From Butyrivibrio sp. (GTDB lineage: Bacteria; Bacillota; Clostridia; Lachnospirales; Lachnospiraceae), in the NCBI GenBank assembly GCA_015056585.1, contig SVFZ01000053.1, positions 21,304 through 85,303 on the forward strand: DNA of 64,000 nt. The letters run 5' to 3'. The translations under genes and the position numbers were made by a program. Under the pieces are notes generated by a model. It searched no databases and was not told the DNA's origin. It saw only the letters and a list, made by a program, of their open reading frames with translations. This document shows positions 34,169-43,889 of this stretch, one piece after another (the first letter of the stretch is position 1; every line of letters starts with the position of its first letter).

Positions 34169-35449
34169 ATGAATCAAAGCTTTTTGGAACAAACCAACAT
34201 ATCAGTGGCTTACGCCGGGTTCTACAAAGATAACAATTTGCTTTTACAATCTTCATCCGGTGGAGTAGCTACAGAACTATCATCAGCTATCCTTAATGAT
34301 GGAGGTATTGTTTATGGCGCCATATATGCTGATGACTACTATTCATGTCATTACATGCGAGTGACAAGGCAGGCTGATTTGGATAGATTAAAGGGGAGCA
34401 AATATGTATATGTAGAAAAGAAAGTTATATATGAGAACGAATTTATATCGGTTTTTGAGGCAGTGCAAAAAGATATTGAGAATAGTAAGAAGGTATTATT
34501 TATAGGTCTTAGCTGTGATGTTGCAGCTTTGATGAAATGGTTTGAGGGTAAAAATATTAACCCTGAAAGTTTATACACAATTGAGCTTTTATGTGACGGT
34601 GTGACCTGTGAATGCGTGCATCAGGACTATATAAAGAAGCTTGAAACAGTTCATAATTCAAAGGTTGTATCTTTTACAGTAAGAAATAAGAGAGATGGTT
34701 GGACCCCATTATATATCATGGCAGAGTTTGATAACGGCGAGACTCATGTGGTTCCGTTTTATAATTCTGTTTATGGATATGCTTTTTTACATTACAAGAA
34801 AAAAGCATGCTACGGTTGCCAGTTTAAACAGAAGAACAGGTTTGCAGACCTGACGATTGGGGACTTTTGGGGATGCGAAGAAGGTATGAAGGAGTATAAT
34901 CGAAATGGTGTTTCGATTATATATGTTCAAACAGAAAAAGGTCAGGAAATGTTGGAATCAATCAAAAATGATTCCTTTGTTATTATGGAAACAGATGCAG
35001 AATTTGCACTGCGACACAGTCCAAGATACTTCAATGCACATTCCTTTAATAAAAATTGGGAAGAATTAGATAATGATATTAGTGCAATTGGTTTGCACCA
35101 GGCGGTGAGAAAACGCATGGTTTGCAACCCGTCTGAAAGGGCTGCTTGGAATCCGAATATGAATATCATATTATGGGGAACCGGCAACTGTTTTCACAAA
35201 CTGGCTCCGGTTGTGATTGAAAATTCTAATGTAATGTTCGCAGTTGACACCGATCCGCAAAAATGGGGAAGTCTGACTGAATATGGAATTCTTTGCAAAT
35301 CGCCGGAAGAAATATTAAAACTAGATAATGTATTTGTGATAATAATGATTGAGAATGCTTCAATAGTATGTCAGGTTATTCAAACAATACTTGATATGAA
35401 TGTCAGGTATTTCGACCAGGTTAATAATTGGATTTACAACAACGTATAG
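34169..35449 (+). CDS. FrhB/FdhB-like oxidoreductase (coenzyme F420 hydrogenase beta subunit family)
   Basis: 426 residues. 'SSGGVATELSSAILNDGGIVYGA', 'GLSCDVAALMKW', 'ACYGCQFKQKNRFADLTIGDFWG' are the FrhB_FdhB pattern; such proteins accompany polysaccharide pyruvyl-transferases in many glycan loci. The usual N-terminal 4Fe-4S ferredoxin motif is absent; the chain starts directly at the FrhB_N part and keeps CxxC. Residues about 327-426 form a Rossmann-like module ('IILWGTGNCFH', 'FAVDTDPQKWG'). ATG 34169 with GGAG five nt upstream is chosen over the track start 34103. Confidence 0.72.
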   Translation: MNQSFLEQTNISVAYAGFYKDNNLLLQSSSGGVATELSSAILNDGGIVYGAIYADDYYSCHYMRVTRQADLDRLKGSKYVYVEKKVIYENEFISVFEAVQKDIENSKKVLFIGLSCDVAALMKWFEGKNINPESLYTIELLCDGVTCECVHQDYIKKLETVHNSKVVSFTVRNKRDGWTPLYIMAEFDNGETHVVPFYNSVYGYAFLHYKKKACYGCQFKQKNRFADLTIGDFWGCEEGMKEYNRNGVSIIYVQTEKGQEMLESIKNDSFVIMETDAEFALRHSPRYFNAHSFNKNWEELDNDISAIGLHQAVRKRMVCNPSERAAWNPNMNIILWGTGNCFHKLAPVVIENSNVMFAVDTDPQKWGSLTEYGILCKSPEEILKLDNVFVIIMIENASIVCQVIQTILDMNVRYFDQVNNWIYNNV

Positions 35450-35461
35450 ATTGGAGCAAAA

Positions 35462-36577
35462 ATGAAAATTGTTATTACTAATAATTCAATAATGTATAAC
35501 AGAGGCTCTGAGGCAGTTATAATGAGCGTTACCAAGATCTGCAGGTTTTGGTATCCTGATGCAGAAATTGTGGTAGTTAATGGAGAATATGGAGAAGTAT
35601 TAAAGGAGGTGCCTGATTCAAGTAGAGTAGTTCCTAAATACGATGCTATAGGTGAACTGACTTTTTTTATTGAAGAGATCAAAAATGCGGATGTGATTTT
35701 GATTACCGGGGCAGATAACTATGATTATGGGCTGACTAATCAACATATGATTTCTGTTAATGACGTTGTATTTAATTATTCAGATGCGAGAACTATTCTA
35801 TATGATTTATCATTAAATGATAAGCATATGAATGAAACGATATTTCATGATATTAATCGATTTTCGCTACTCACCGTAAGAGAATCCATTACAGAGGGCG
35901 TATTAAAGAAATGGTTTGCAAATAGTAAAGTGCTGAGATTTCCGGATCCGGCATTTATTCTCCCAGCAGAGCCCTGCAACTTACCATATGGTTTCATGGA
36001 GAGTAATACTATAGGGATAAACATCAGCAATCTTATCATGGGGAAAACAGTTGGTGCACCTCAAGAAATAGTGCTCGCAAATTATAAGGAATTGATTGAT
36101 TTCATACTTAGAGAAACGAAGTATGATGTTATGATACTGCAGCATGTTCTAAATAATGGATTCGACCTAGATGCAGCAAAATTACTGTATAAGAGTTATG
36201 CAGATGAAAAACGTGTATATATTCAGCAATCAGAACTTTTATCTGCTACTCAATTGAAATATATTATTTCGAAGTTGAACATGTTGGTAACCGCACGAAC
36301 TCATGCTTCAATTGCGGCATATTCTTCCAGCGTTCCTACATTGGTTGTGGGGTATTCTGTAAAGGCTTTGGGTATTGCAAAAGATCTTTTTGGGGAGAGT
36401 GAAAAGTATGTTTGTCAGGTTAGGGAACTTTCAGGGAATAAAGATATTTTAAAAAAGTTTATATATATATGGGAAAATCAGGAGCAGATCCGAGATCATC
36501 TGAAAAAAGTTATACCCTCATATAAGAAGAGTGCACTTGATTTTGGAAAGGCTTTGATGGGGGAATCATTTAGGTGA
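35462..36577 (+). CDS. Polysaccharide pyruvyl transferase family protein
   Basis: 371 residues. 'KIVITNNSIMYNRGSEAVIMSV' (N-terminal nucleotide-binding type motif), 'ADVILITGADNYDYG', 'TARTHASIAAYSSSVPTLVVGYS' match the pyruvyl-transferase family (WcaK/AmsJ type), which adds pyruvate ketals or acts as a sugar transferase with GT-B fold. Ribosome site TTGGAGC. It overlaps the next gene (GTGA), itself of the same family but distinct. No own promoter; part of the 33.1-45.5 kb operon. Confidence 0.8.
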   Translation: MKIVITNNSIMYNRGSEAVIMSVTKICRFWYPDAEIVVVNGEYGEVLKEVPDSSRVVPKYDAIGELTFFIEEIKNADVILITGADNYDYGLTNQHMISVNDVVFNYSDARTILYDLSLNDKHMNETIFHDINRFSLLTVRESITEGVLKKWFANSKVLRFPDPAFILPAEPCNLPYGFMESNTIGINISNLIMGKTVGAPQEIVLANYKELIDFILRETKYDVMILQHVLNNGFDLDAAKLLYKSYADEKRVYIQQSELLSATQLKYIISKLNMLVTARTHASIAAYSSSVPTLVVGYSVKALGIAKDLFGESEKYVCQVRELSGNKDILKKFIYIWENQEQIRDHLKKVIPSYKKSALDFGKALMGESFR

Positions 36578-37632
36578 AAAGAAAAATAGGCATTGTAACA
36601 TTCCATTATGTTGATAATTATGGTGCAGTTTTGCAGACATGGGCGCTGAAAAAGTATCTAAATTCAATGCCGGATGTTCATGCAGAAATAATAAACTATG
36701 TGCCTGAAAATTATCAGATATTCCCTTATGAACGGACACATGAAGGGATTGAAATGATGCAAAAGAAAAGGTTAAAATATGAGACGTTTCTGCAGCAGGA
36801 AGAACTAGTTACAAAGCCAATGCAACATAGCTTGACCGGTAAGGAATATGATTATTATATTGTTGGCTCGGATCAAGTTTGGAATCTTGAATTTAGGGAA
36901 AATGTTAGTAATGAATATCTGTTCCCTAATTTGGATAGGGACGCTAAAAGAATTTCTTACGCTGCAAGCATTGGAAAAAAAATCTCCCCTAGTGAAGTAG
37001 ATCTTTTTCGGCAGTATTTAAATAAGTTCTCAGCGATTTCAGTTCGCGAACAATCAAGCGTGCAGGAGTTGGATGCGCTCGGCATCAAAGGAGTAGATAC
37101 TGTGGTTGATCCCACCCTCCTTCTGGATGCAGAAGATTACGAGACGCTGATAAAAGAGCCGGATAACAAGCCGAGTGACTTTTTGTTCTTCTTTACTTAT
37201 CCAATGGGAGATGAGGTAAGAAAATATATACCGTTTGTTAACAATCTTGCAAGGGAAAATGGTCTTTCAATTATCCATTCCTTGGTTGGATCCCCGAGCA
37301 CCCTGTTTTCCAATAATGTCGGATGTATGATGTATGAAGGTATCGGAGAGTTCCTTTGGTATATTAGAAATGCCAGAGCTATTGTCACTATGTCTTATCA
37401 CGGAGTGATTTTGGGACGACTTTTTGGAAAACCAACTTATGTAATTCATAGAGAACACGGCTGGGGAAGACTTGAGCAATTGGATAGAATAATAGATTTA
37501 AACGATTCAATCATAAAAAACGACTGGCCGATGAAAAAGTGGAGCATAAGTGATTCCAGTAAGGATCTTGGAAATCTCACGGAGTGGAGGACCAGGAGCA
37601 GGAGCTTTTTGAAAAGCGCGTTGGAAGGGTGA
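36574..37632 (+). CDS. Polysaccharide pyruvyl transferase family protein
   Basis: 352 residues, GTG start overlapping the preceding stop. 'IGIVTFHYVDNYGAVLQTWALKKYL', 'YDYYIVGSDQVWNLEF', 'YAASIGKKIS', 'SYHGVILGRLFGKPTYVI'. This is the 'DNYGAxLQ' subgroup of the pyruvyl-transferase family, commonly encoded beside FrhB-like proteins. Together with the two genes before it, it makes a frequent cassette FrhB-PssM-PssM. Target glycan unknown. Confidence 0.82.
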   Translation: MKRKIGIVTFHYVDNYGAVLQTWALKKYLNSMPDVHAEIINYVPENYQIFPYERTHEGIEMMQKKRLKYETFLQQEELVTKPMQHSLTGKEYDYYIVGSDQVWNLEFRENVSNEYLFPNLDRDAKRISYAASIGKKISPSEVDLFRQYLNKFSAISVREQSSVQELDALGIKGVDTVVDPTLLLDAEDYETLIKEPDNKPSDFLFFFTYPMGDEVRKYIPFVNNLARENGLSIIHSLVGSPSTLFSNNVGCMMYEGIGEFLWYIRNARAIVTMSYHGVILGRLFGKPTYVIHREHGWGRLEQLDRIIDLNDSIIKNDWPMKKWSISDSSKDLGNLTEWRTRSRSFLKSALEG

Positions 37633-37635
37633 TTT

Positions 37636-38106
37636 TTGAGCGTGGAAAGCCTAGAGAAAGGTATGTTCCCGAAAGTATGTAGGGATACAGACTATGTCAA
37701 TCAAAAAAGTATAAGGTGTGAATTGTATTATCCAATATTGAAGAAATGCTTGGAAAATGTCCAGATGGGCAAAAGTACAGCGGATTTTTTCATAAGTATG
37801 GGAGTTTCACGAGTGGGTCTTTATGCTGTGAATGAGTTTATGGATTATATCCTTAGGGATGGAAACATTAGTAAACTCAAGAATCTTTTAATCTATGACT
37901 TACACTATGAAAAGTATCATGGGCTCTATTATGGGAGGAGCGTTTTACCAGCAAATCAGGTGATACATGACTATAAAGAATCTAATATTGAAAAAGTAGT
38001 TATATGCAATCTTGTTTTCGCTGATGATATATACAGATATCTTAATGGTAAGGGGATACGTGCTGAAGATATTATGACCATTGATACACTTATTTATGGG
38101 ATGTGA
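37636..38106 (+). CDS. Small Rossmann-like protein (shared module of this operon)
   Basis: 156 residues, TTG start after AAGGGTGA. The C-terminal 110 residues have the layout of the module at the ends of the neighbouring enzymes: 'VGLYAVNEFMDYILRDG' (degenerate GxGxxG-like turn), 'LLIYDLHYEKYHG', 'KVVICNLVFADDIYRYLNGKGI' and a final 'DIMTIDTLIYG'. The Gly-rich turn is degenerate (LYAVNEF), so nucleotide binding is doubtful. It is free-standing here, while six other proteins carry the module fused. Role unknown; perhaps an inactive subunit. Confidence 0.5.
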   Translation: MSVESLEKGMFPKVCRDTDYVNQKSIRCELYYPILKKCLENVQMGKSTADFFISMGVSRVGLYAVNEFMDYILRDGNISKLKNLLIYDLHYEKYHGLYYGRSVLPANQVIHDYKESNIEKVVICNLVFADDIYRYLNGKGIRAEDIMTIDTLIYGM

Positions 38107-38131
38107 TTGAACTGTTACAGGGGGATTACTC

Positions 38132-39502
38132 TTGAAAGTTGGCGTATTTGGCTTTGGAGAAATATATAGAAGATATGCGTCTTTGCTACCTAAAGAACAG
38201 TCAGTGGTTGTAGTCATTGATAATGGTGTTGTAGGTCATAGGGAAATGGTTGACGGTATAGCACATATCAATCCGAGAGAAGTTTTTTTATATGATATTG
38301 ACTTAGTCATTTTGATGAGCGATTCTGCTACGGAAATGCGTGAGCAACTTGAAGGGATGGGCTATGATATGTCCAAAGTAATCCATTACAGGGACTACTT
38401 TGGAGGATTGGAGCAGAAACGGGAGATGTATCTTGCAAATGAATCTGAAGTGCAAGATAAAAAGTCTTTACTTATCATTTCAAATGCATTGGGATTTCAT
38501 GGGGCTCCTGTGACAGTACTTGGCATGGTTAAATGTGCTAGGGAAATGGAATATCGAGTAAGCGTTGTAGCTTCTTCCGGGGATCAAGCTTTTATTGACG
38601 AACTTAATTTGGCAGGGGCAAGTGTTATTATACAACCATGGATTGAACATGCTTCATGGGATAATCTTAAATGGACTAACGAATATGATGATATAATAGT
38701 CAATTCGCTTCCGGTGATAATCTGTGCCCTGACGATTTCTATGCATAGAAGAACAATCGTATGGTTGCATGAAAGTCCGGATACATATATATCTTTACGT
38801 TTTTGGTGGGATAATATTCAGCGTGGCATAGAAGTTGGTGACATTGGCTTGTATGCAGTAAGTCGCAGAGCAACAGAAAACTTTAGACGTTTTTTCAATT
38901 ATAGTAAAGACATTACTATTCTTTTACCATATGTCAATGAATGGAACAATAAAGGAAAACCTGCAAAAACTGATGTTGTGATTTTCGCTGTTATTGGATC
39001 GATAATAGAGCAAAAGGGACAACGTATTCTTTTAGAAGCTATTCATTCACTATCAATAAAACAGAATATAAAGTTTGTATTTATTGGAAAAGAAAATGAT
39101 TCGCTTAACTCAAAGCGCATTGTAGACAACATTTCTAATGAAAGCTGCTGTGAATATGTAGGAGAGATGACAAGAGAAGAGATGAGCAATCTATATCAAG
39201 ATATAGATGTTGTTATAGTGCCATCTTTGGAGGAGACGCTTTCACTTGCGGCGGTTGAGGCTATGATGATGGAAAAAGTCTGTATAGTGTCGGATCATTG
39301 CGGGATAGCAGAATATATCACGAACGGCGAGAATGGTTTTGTATTTCCACTTAATGAAAATAAAGCGTTGGTTAAGGCTATAGAATGGTGCGTAGCCAAT
39401 AAAGAAAAATTTATGGAAATAGGCAAGCGTGCAAGAATGACTTACGAAGACAACTTTTCCTTGAAGGTTTTTAGAGATTCATTTAAGGAGATTTTAGAAT
39501 GA
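38132..39502 (+). CDS. GT4 glycosyltransferase with N-terminal Rossmann-like module
   Basis: 456 residues, TTG start after GGGGGA. Residues 1-95: 'KVGVFGFGEIYRRYASLL', 'VVVIDNGVVG', 'DLVILMSD'. From about 110 a GT4 enzyme: 'LIISNALGFHGAPVTVLGM', 'VIGSIIEQKGQRILLEAI', 'VPSLEETLSLAAVEAMMM' (the E-x7-E motif). Members transfer sugars from nucleotide donors in the cytoplasm. It is preceded by the small module protein and followed by the RgpF-like gene. Confidence 0.82.
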   Translation: MKVGVFGFGEIYRRYASLLPKEQSVVVVIDNGVVGHREMVDGIAHINPREVFLYDIDLVILMSDSATEMREQLEGMGYDMSKVIHYRDYFGGLEQKREMYLANESEVQDKKSLLIISNALGFHGAPVTVLGMVKCAREMEYRVSVVASSGDQAFIDELNLAGASVIIQPWIEHASWDNLKWTNEYDDIIVNSLPVIICALTISMHRRTIVWLHESPDTYISLRFWWDNIQRGIEVGDIGLYAVSRRATENFRRFFNYSKDITILLPYVNEWNNKGKPAKTDVVIFAVIGSIIEQKGQRILLEAIHSLSIKQNIKFVFIGKENDSLNSKRIVDNISNESCCEYVGEMTREEMSNLYQDIDVVIVPSLEETLSLAAVEAMMMEKVCIVSDHCGIAEYITNGENGFVFPLNENKALVKAIEWCVANKEKFMEIGKRARMTYEDNFSLKVFRDSFKEILE

Positions 39503-39530
39503 TTATGTGCTAGAGAGGGTAATATCAGTA

Positions 39531-40769
39531 ATGAAGAATCTTTATGACATACGAAATGAAAAGAATCTTGTTTACGTTCTTCCTGCCGACAAACAACTGA
39601 GTGACTTGTCTATGGATAAATCGCTGCGGGTCAAAGTGATCGTACACTTGCATTATCTAGATACAGTCTCATTATGGGCTGGTTACCTTGATAATGTTCC
39701 GGATTCTATCAAGGTGTGTGTTTATTCATCAGACGATCAGGTCTTAGAGAGAGCTCAAGAGCTAGTTCATCGAAAGAACATCGTTTTTTCTAAAAAAGAA
39801 AACAGAGGTCGTGACGTAAGTACCTTGCTTGTAGCTGCTCGAAAGGAAATAGAAAATTCAGATTATTTTTGCTTTGTTCATGACAAAAAAGAAAAGCATG
39901 CCTTTTCAATGCTGGATATAAGTCATTGGATCTCTGGAATGTGGGAAAACCTTCTTGCATCTGAGTGCTATATCAAAAATATAATCAATCTTTTTTATCA
40001 AAATGAAGACATCGGATTGATGACTACTCCTGAGCCCTTGGGTGATTATGTAGATATTTGGATTCGTGGAACGTGGTATAAAAACTATGAAATGACTAAG
40101 AATCTAGCGCATGATCTAGATCTAAAAGCGGATATCGATGCTGATAAACAAGTTGTTGGGTGTGGAACATCTTTTTGGGCAAAAACGGATGCGCTCAGGA
40201 AACTAATATGTCATAAATGGAAATATGAAGACTTTCCAGAAGAACCTATGGAACATGACGGCACTTTTGGACATGCAGTTGAGCGAATATTGGGATATGT
40301 CTCCCAGGATGCAGGATATGATGTGGCTACTATAATGACTGACCATTATATTTCTGAGTATTACCCCAAATATCAGGAATATGCGCAGAAAATGTTTGCG
40401 CTGCTCGAAAGAAAAAATGAAAATCTTGATGCGTTTCGGATAATTCACCACGATGAGATAATATCTAAGGTCTTAAAATTTGTTCAACAGAATGGTTACT
40501 GTTACATATATGGTGCTGGAGCTTATGGCAAAGAAATTTTTGCAATGTTAACGGAACATAATTTTATGCCAAAGGGCTTTGTTGTCAGTGATGGATATAG
40601 GGAAGAAAAGACTTATATGGGATTACCTGTATATGAACTGTCAGAAGTCAGAAAAATGGGCTGTAATGAACCTATTATAGTTGCTATGTATTATAGTAAA
40701 CAAAGTGTGATAGAAATGACTCTTAAAAGTAAGGAGATGACCAACTATATATTTCCTTTCAAAGTGTAG
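39531..40769 (+). CDS. RgpF-like rhamnan synthesis protein with C-terminal Rossmann-like module
   Basis: 412 residues from ATG 39531 (GAGGG 11 nt upstream); the track GTG at 39507 has no close RBS. 'VIVHLHYLDT', 'KKENRGRDVSTLLVA', 'YFCFVHDKKE', 'VGCGTSFWAKTDAL' are typical of RgpF/PF05045, involved in rhamnan or O-antigen synthesis. Residues 322-412 carry 'CYIYGAGAYGKEIFAML', the best preserved GxGxxG of the module series, then 'GFVVSDGYREEKTYMGLPVYE'. Cytoplasmic. Confidence 0.78.
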   Translation: MKNLYDIRNEKNLVYVLPADKQLSDLSMDKSLRVKVIVHLHYLDTVSLWAGYLDNVPDSIKVCVYSSDDQVLERAQELVHRKNIVFSKKENRGRDVSTLLVAARKEIENSDYFCFVHDKKEKHAFSMLDISHWISGMWENLLASECYIKNIINLFYQNEDIGLMTTPEPLGDYVDIWIRGTWYKNYEMTKNLAHDLDLKADIDADKQVVGCGTSFWAKTDALRKLICHKWKYEDFPEEPMEHDGTFGHAVERILGYVSQDAGYDVATIMTDHYISEYYPKYQEYAQKMFALLERKNENLDAFRIIHHDEIISKVLKFVQQNGYCYIYGAGAYGKEIFAMLTEHNFMPKGFVVSDGYREEKTYMGLPVYELSEVRKMGCNEPIIVAMYYSKQSVIEMTLKSKEMTNYIFPFKV

Positions 40770-40777
40770 GACTGAAG

Positions 40778-42715
40778 ATGGTTATGTACAGCTTTGATGT
40801 TTATGATACACTAATTACAAGATCTGTTGAAGAGCCGAGAGACATATTTCGGCTTATGTATGATGCAATAAAAGAAAATGATGATTATCAGAAACTACGC
40901 CGTGTTATTCGGAGTGACTTTCCGGAAATTCGGGTGGCATCTGAGAAGAAAGCGGTAATAAAAAAGGGAGCAGAGGTTCTGTTAGATGATATTTATGAGG
41001 AACTGAATGTCTTCTACTTTTTAGAAAAAGACGAATTGGATAAGCTTAAGAAGCTGGAAATGCTGACAGAGTTCGAAAATAGCTCTGGTATTTCTGAGAA
41101 TGTTGAACTAATTGAGTGGTTGCGAAAGGATGGCGAAAGGATAGTTCTGATCTCGGATATGTACATGCCGGTTTCTTTTTTTATAGAGCTGTTTGAGAAG
41201 CATGCTCCGACACTAGTCGACATTCCTTTATATATATCTGGTGTTGTGGGAGTATCCAAAAAGGATGGACTTCTTTTTTCTTATGTACATGATAAAGAAA
41301 ATGTATCCTACCAGGATTGGACACATATTGGGGACAATATAGTTTCTGACTTCAATGTTCCTAGGCTATATGGAATAAAAACGGAATTGTTTGTTCCGTG
41401 TAGTGTAAATAGAATGAGAAATTTTGATGAGAGTTCCGAACAAAACCAGATGGTAGACAACAATGAGGATATAAGACTGCGCTCAGAGGAATATCAATTG
41501 GGATTTAACTATGTTGGGGCGGTTTTATTTGGATATGTGAACTGGATCATTAACGTGGCTTTACAGCTTGATATCAGGGAGCTTTTTTTTATAGCCAGAG
41601 ACGGTTATGTATTAAAGAAAATCGCGGACATTATCATTAGGAATAAAAATATTGATATCAGTACCCATTATCTATATGGCTCAAGAATTGCATGGAATCC
41701 TCAAAAGGATAGTGATACTGAAGCTTTATTGGCATATCTTAGGCAGGAACTTGGTCGGACAAATGGTTCATTTGCATTTGTTGATGCCAAGGGCACTGGA
41801 CAATCCGTTGACAATCTGGCAAGGCTCTTAGGGACTACAATCAATGTGTTCTATTATGCGATATTAGAGGCTGTTGCAGATAAGAAGATAAATACTTTCG
41901 TTTATGAAGCTGAGGGAGGCCTTATTGAAAACTTTTGTAGGGCTCCGCATGGCATGACTTCCGGTTATATAAGGAATGGAGATAGAATTGAGCCTGTAAT
42001 TGAACAAGATTCATTGTCGCCATCGATAATGGAAAGAATCATGGATTGTAATCAGGGAGTGGAGGATTACACCAGAGTGATCCTTAATAAATGTACCGAT
42101 AATCTGCCGCTGTTCGGTATTTCAGAGTCTATTATGAAAAAATGTGTTTCCAATCCAGGACGAGAGTTGGCGAGACTGATTGGTGACATTCCACATGACG
42201 ATAATAATAATGAGAATCTGTATGCTCCATATTTAAACAAAAAAGAGATTTATAGGATAGAATTTGAGCGGACAACAGAACCTTTAGAAAAATATTATAA
42301 GGGGTGTAATCTGCAGTATTCCTATAAACGTCTTTCTGAAGAAGAATTAAAATGGGTATCAGATTGCAAAAAGAAATATCTTCAAAGGGAGGTACCTAAA
42401 AAGGACAAGGACGCAATGCGCATAGTCATATACGCCTTTGGCATATATGGTCAGGAATTATATCATAGAACGTTGCATAATGCGGGGATTTATGTTGCTG
42501 CAGTTGTTGACAAGAATCATCAGAAATATCAGAACATCGATATTAAAGTAGAGGGGTTGAATGTGCTCTATGAGATTGAATATGAGTATGTTGTGATTGC
42601 GCTTTTGAGTAAAAGTCAGACACTGACAGTTAATAAGATGCTTGTCAGTGCAGGAATTGATAAAGACAAGATTATTGGTTACAAGGATTTTTTGAATCAT
42701 TACTGGGAAAAATAA
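40778..42715 (+). CDS. HAD-superfamily protein (COG5610-like) with C-terminal Rossmann-like module
   Basis: 645 residues. Residues 1-205 are a HAD hydrolase: 'YSFDVYDTLITR' (motif I, DVYDT), 'VLISDMYMP' (motif II), 'HIGDNIVSD' (motif IV). The middle 235-530 fits the COG5610 proteins found in capsule loci ('ARDGYVLKKIADI', 'YGSRIAWNP', 'FVDAKGTGQS'). Residues 546-645: 'IVIYAFGIYGQELYHRTL', 'AAVVDKNHQKYQN'. Possible role: phosphatase or phosphotransfer step in glycan assembly (inference). ATG 40778 or 40784. Confidence 0.75.
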   Translation: MVMYSFDVYDTLITRSVEEPRDIFRLMYDAIKENDDYQKLRRVIRSDFPEIRVASEKKAVIKKGAEVLLDDIYEELNVFYFLEKDELDKLKKLEMLTEFENSSGISENVELIEWLRKDGERIVLISDMYMPVSFFIELFEKHAPTLVDIPLYISGVVGVSKKDGLLFSYVHDKENVSYQDWTHIGDNIVSDFNVPRLYGIKTELFVPCSVNRMRNFDESSEQNQMVDNNEDIRLRSEEYQLGFNYVGAVLFGYVNWIINVALQLDIRELFFIARDGYVLKKIADIIIRNKNIDISTHYLYGSRIAWNPQKDSDTEALLAYLRQELGRTNGSFAFVDAKGTGQSVDNLARLLGTTINVFYYAILEAVADKKINTFVYEAEGGLIENFCRAPHGMTSGYIRNGDRIEPVIEQDSLSPSIMERIMDCNQGVEDYTRVILNKCTDNLPLFGISESIMKKCVSNPGRELARLIGDIPHDDNNNENLYAPYLNKKEIYRIEFERTTEPLEKYYKGCNLQYSYKRLSEEELKWVSDCKKKYLQREVPKKDKDAMRIVIYAFGIYGQELYHRTLHNAGIYVAAVVDKNHQKYQNIDIKVEGLNVLYEIEYEYVVIALLSKSQTLTVNKMLVSAGIDKDKIIGYKDFLNHYWEK

Positions 42716-42736
42716 AAATTCTGTAAAGGTGAAAAT

Positions 42737-43888
42737 ATGGTATCAGTTATTGTTCCAATCTTCAATGCAGAACAAAGTTTGGAAAAATGTTTGACCAGTA
42801 TCCAAGGTCAGACATTGAACGATTTAGAAATAATATGTGTGAATGATGGTTCCACCGATGGAAGCCTTGATATTATTAGAGAATATGCTGTCCGGGATAA
42901 TAGGGTGGTCATTGTTGATAAAGAGAATGGTGGGCTTGTTTCAGCTAGGAAGGCAGGACTTGCAAAGGCTTCGGGAGATTATGTTGCTTTTGTAGATAGT
43001 GATGATTGGATTGAACCTGAAATGTATGAAGAATTACTGCAGATTGCAAAGGAATATGAATGTGATGTGGTGTGCGGTGGATACTTTTTTGAAGGAGATT
43101 ACATCAGTAAGCATGTGGATTCGGTTGGATCGGGGTTGTATAAAGATGAAGGAATAAAAACTATCAGAGAACTGTCCATTATGAATTTGAAAGACCGTGG
43201 AGTGGGCATAGGTGGATCTCTTTGCACCAAACTATTTTCATGTAAGGTAATAAAAAAAGCTTATGAGTCGGTGTTTGAAAATCTGACTATTGCTGAAGAT
43301 AAGGTCACTACTCTTTTTACTATGCTAAATGCACAAAGCGTCTACGTTGTTGATAAAGCATATTATCATTATGTGAAGAATATGGGGTCCATGGTCAATT
43401 CTGGTGATATGGACTATCTTATGCATATCCAACATGTTTGGGAACATTTCAGAAAAGCATATGAACATCCTGGTTTTACGGAACAAATGCGTATTCAAGC
43501 GGAAGTTTATCTGACGGACATCCTCTACAAAGGCATAAATGGAAGAATGGGGTTTTTATGTAAAAATATGCTTTGGGTAGATCCATATTGGTTAAAAGAG
43601 ATACCGGATGGGACACATGTTTTGTTATACGGTTTTGGGGATTTTTTGGAAACTTATAAAAGACAGCTTCAACATTACCATAATTTAGAATGTGAGGGGT
43701 GCGTTTCAATGCCTGAAAAGGCCAAAGAAGCAGAATTTGACTACTTAGTTGTTGCAATAAAGAATAAAGCAAAGGCGGATGAAGAAACAGATAAACTTGT
43801 GGCAGCAGGAATTAGCGCTGAAAAGATACTATGGTTCCCACAGGATGAAGTATACTGGAAATTTATAGAAGCGAACGGCTGGATATGA
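42737..43888 (+). CDS. GT2 glycosyltransferase with C-terminal Rossmann-like module
   Basis: 383 residues. GT2 part: 'VSVIVPIFNAEQSLEKCLTSI', 'IICVNDGSTDGS', 'GGLVSARKAGLAKASGDYVAFVDSDDW' (DSDD metal site). Residues 293-383: 'HVLLYGFGDFLETYKRQL', then 'DYLVVAIKNKAKADEETDKLVAAGI'. The module here has a truncated glycine turn. It stops 1 nt before the following gene. Substrate unknown. Confidence 0.85.
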   Translation: MVSVIVPIFNAEQSLEKCLTSIQGQTLNDLEIICVNDGSTDGSLDIIREYAVRDNRVVIVDKENGGLVSARKAGLAKASGDYVAFVDSDDWIEPEMYEELLQIAKEYECDVVCGGYFFEGDYISKHVDSVGSGLYKDEGIKTIRELSIMNLKDRGVGIGGSLCTKLFSCKVIKKAYESVFENLTIAEDKVTTLFTMLNAQSVYVVDKAYYHYVKNMGSMVNSGDMDYLMHIQHVWEHFRKAYEHPGFTEQMRIQAEVYLTDILYKGINGRMGFLCKNMLWVDPYWLKEIPDGTHVLLYGFGDFLETYKRQLQHYHNLECEGCVSMPEKAKEAEFDYLVVAIKNKAKADEETDKLVAAGISAEKILWFPQDEVYWKFIEANGWI

Positions 43889-43889
43889 G

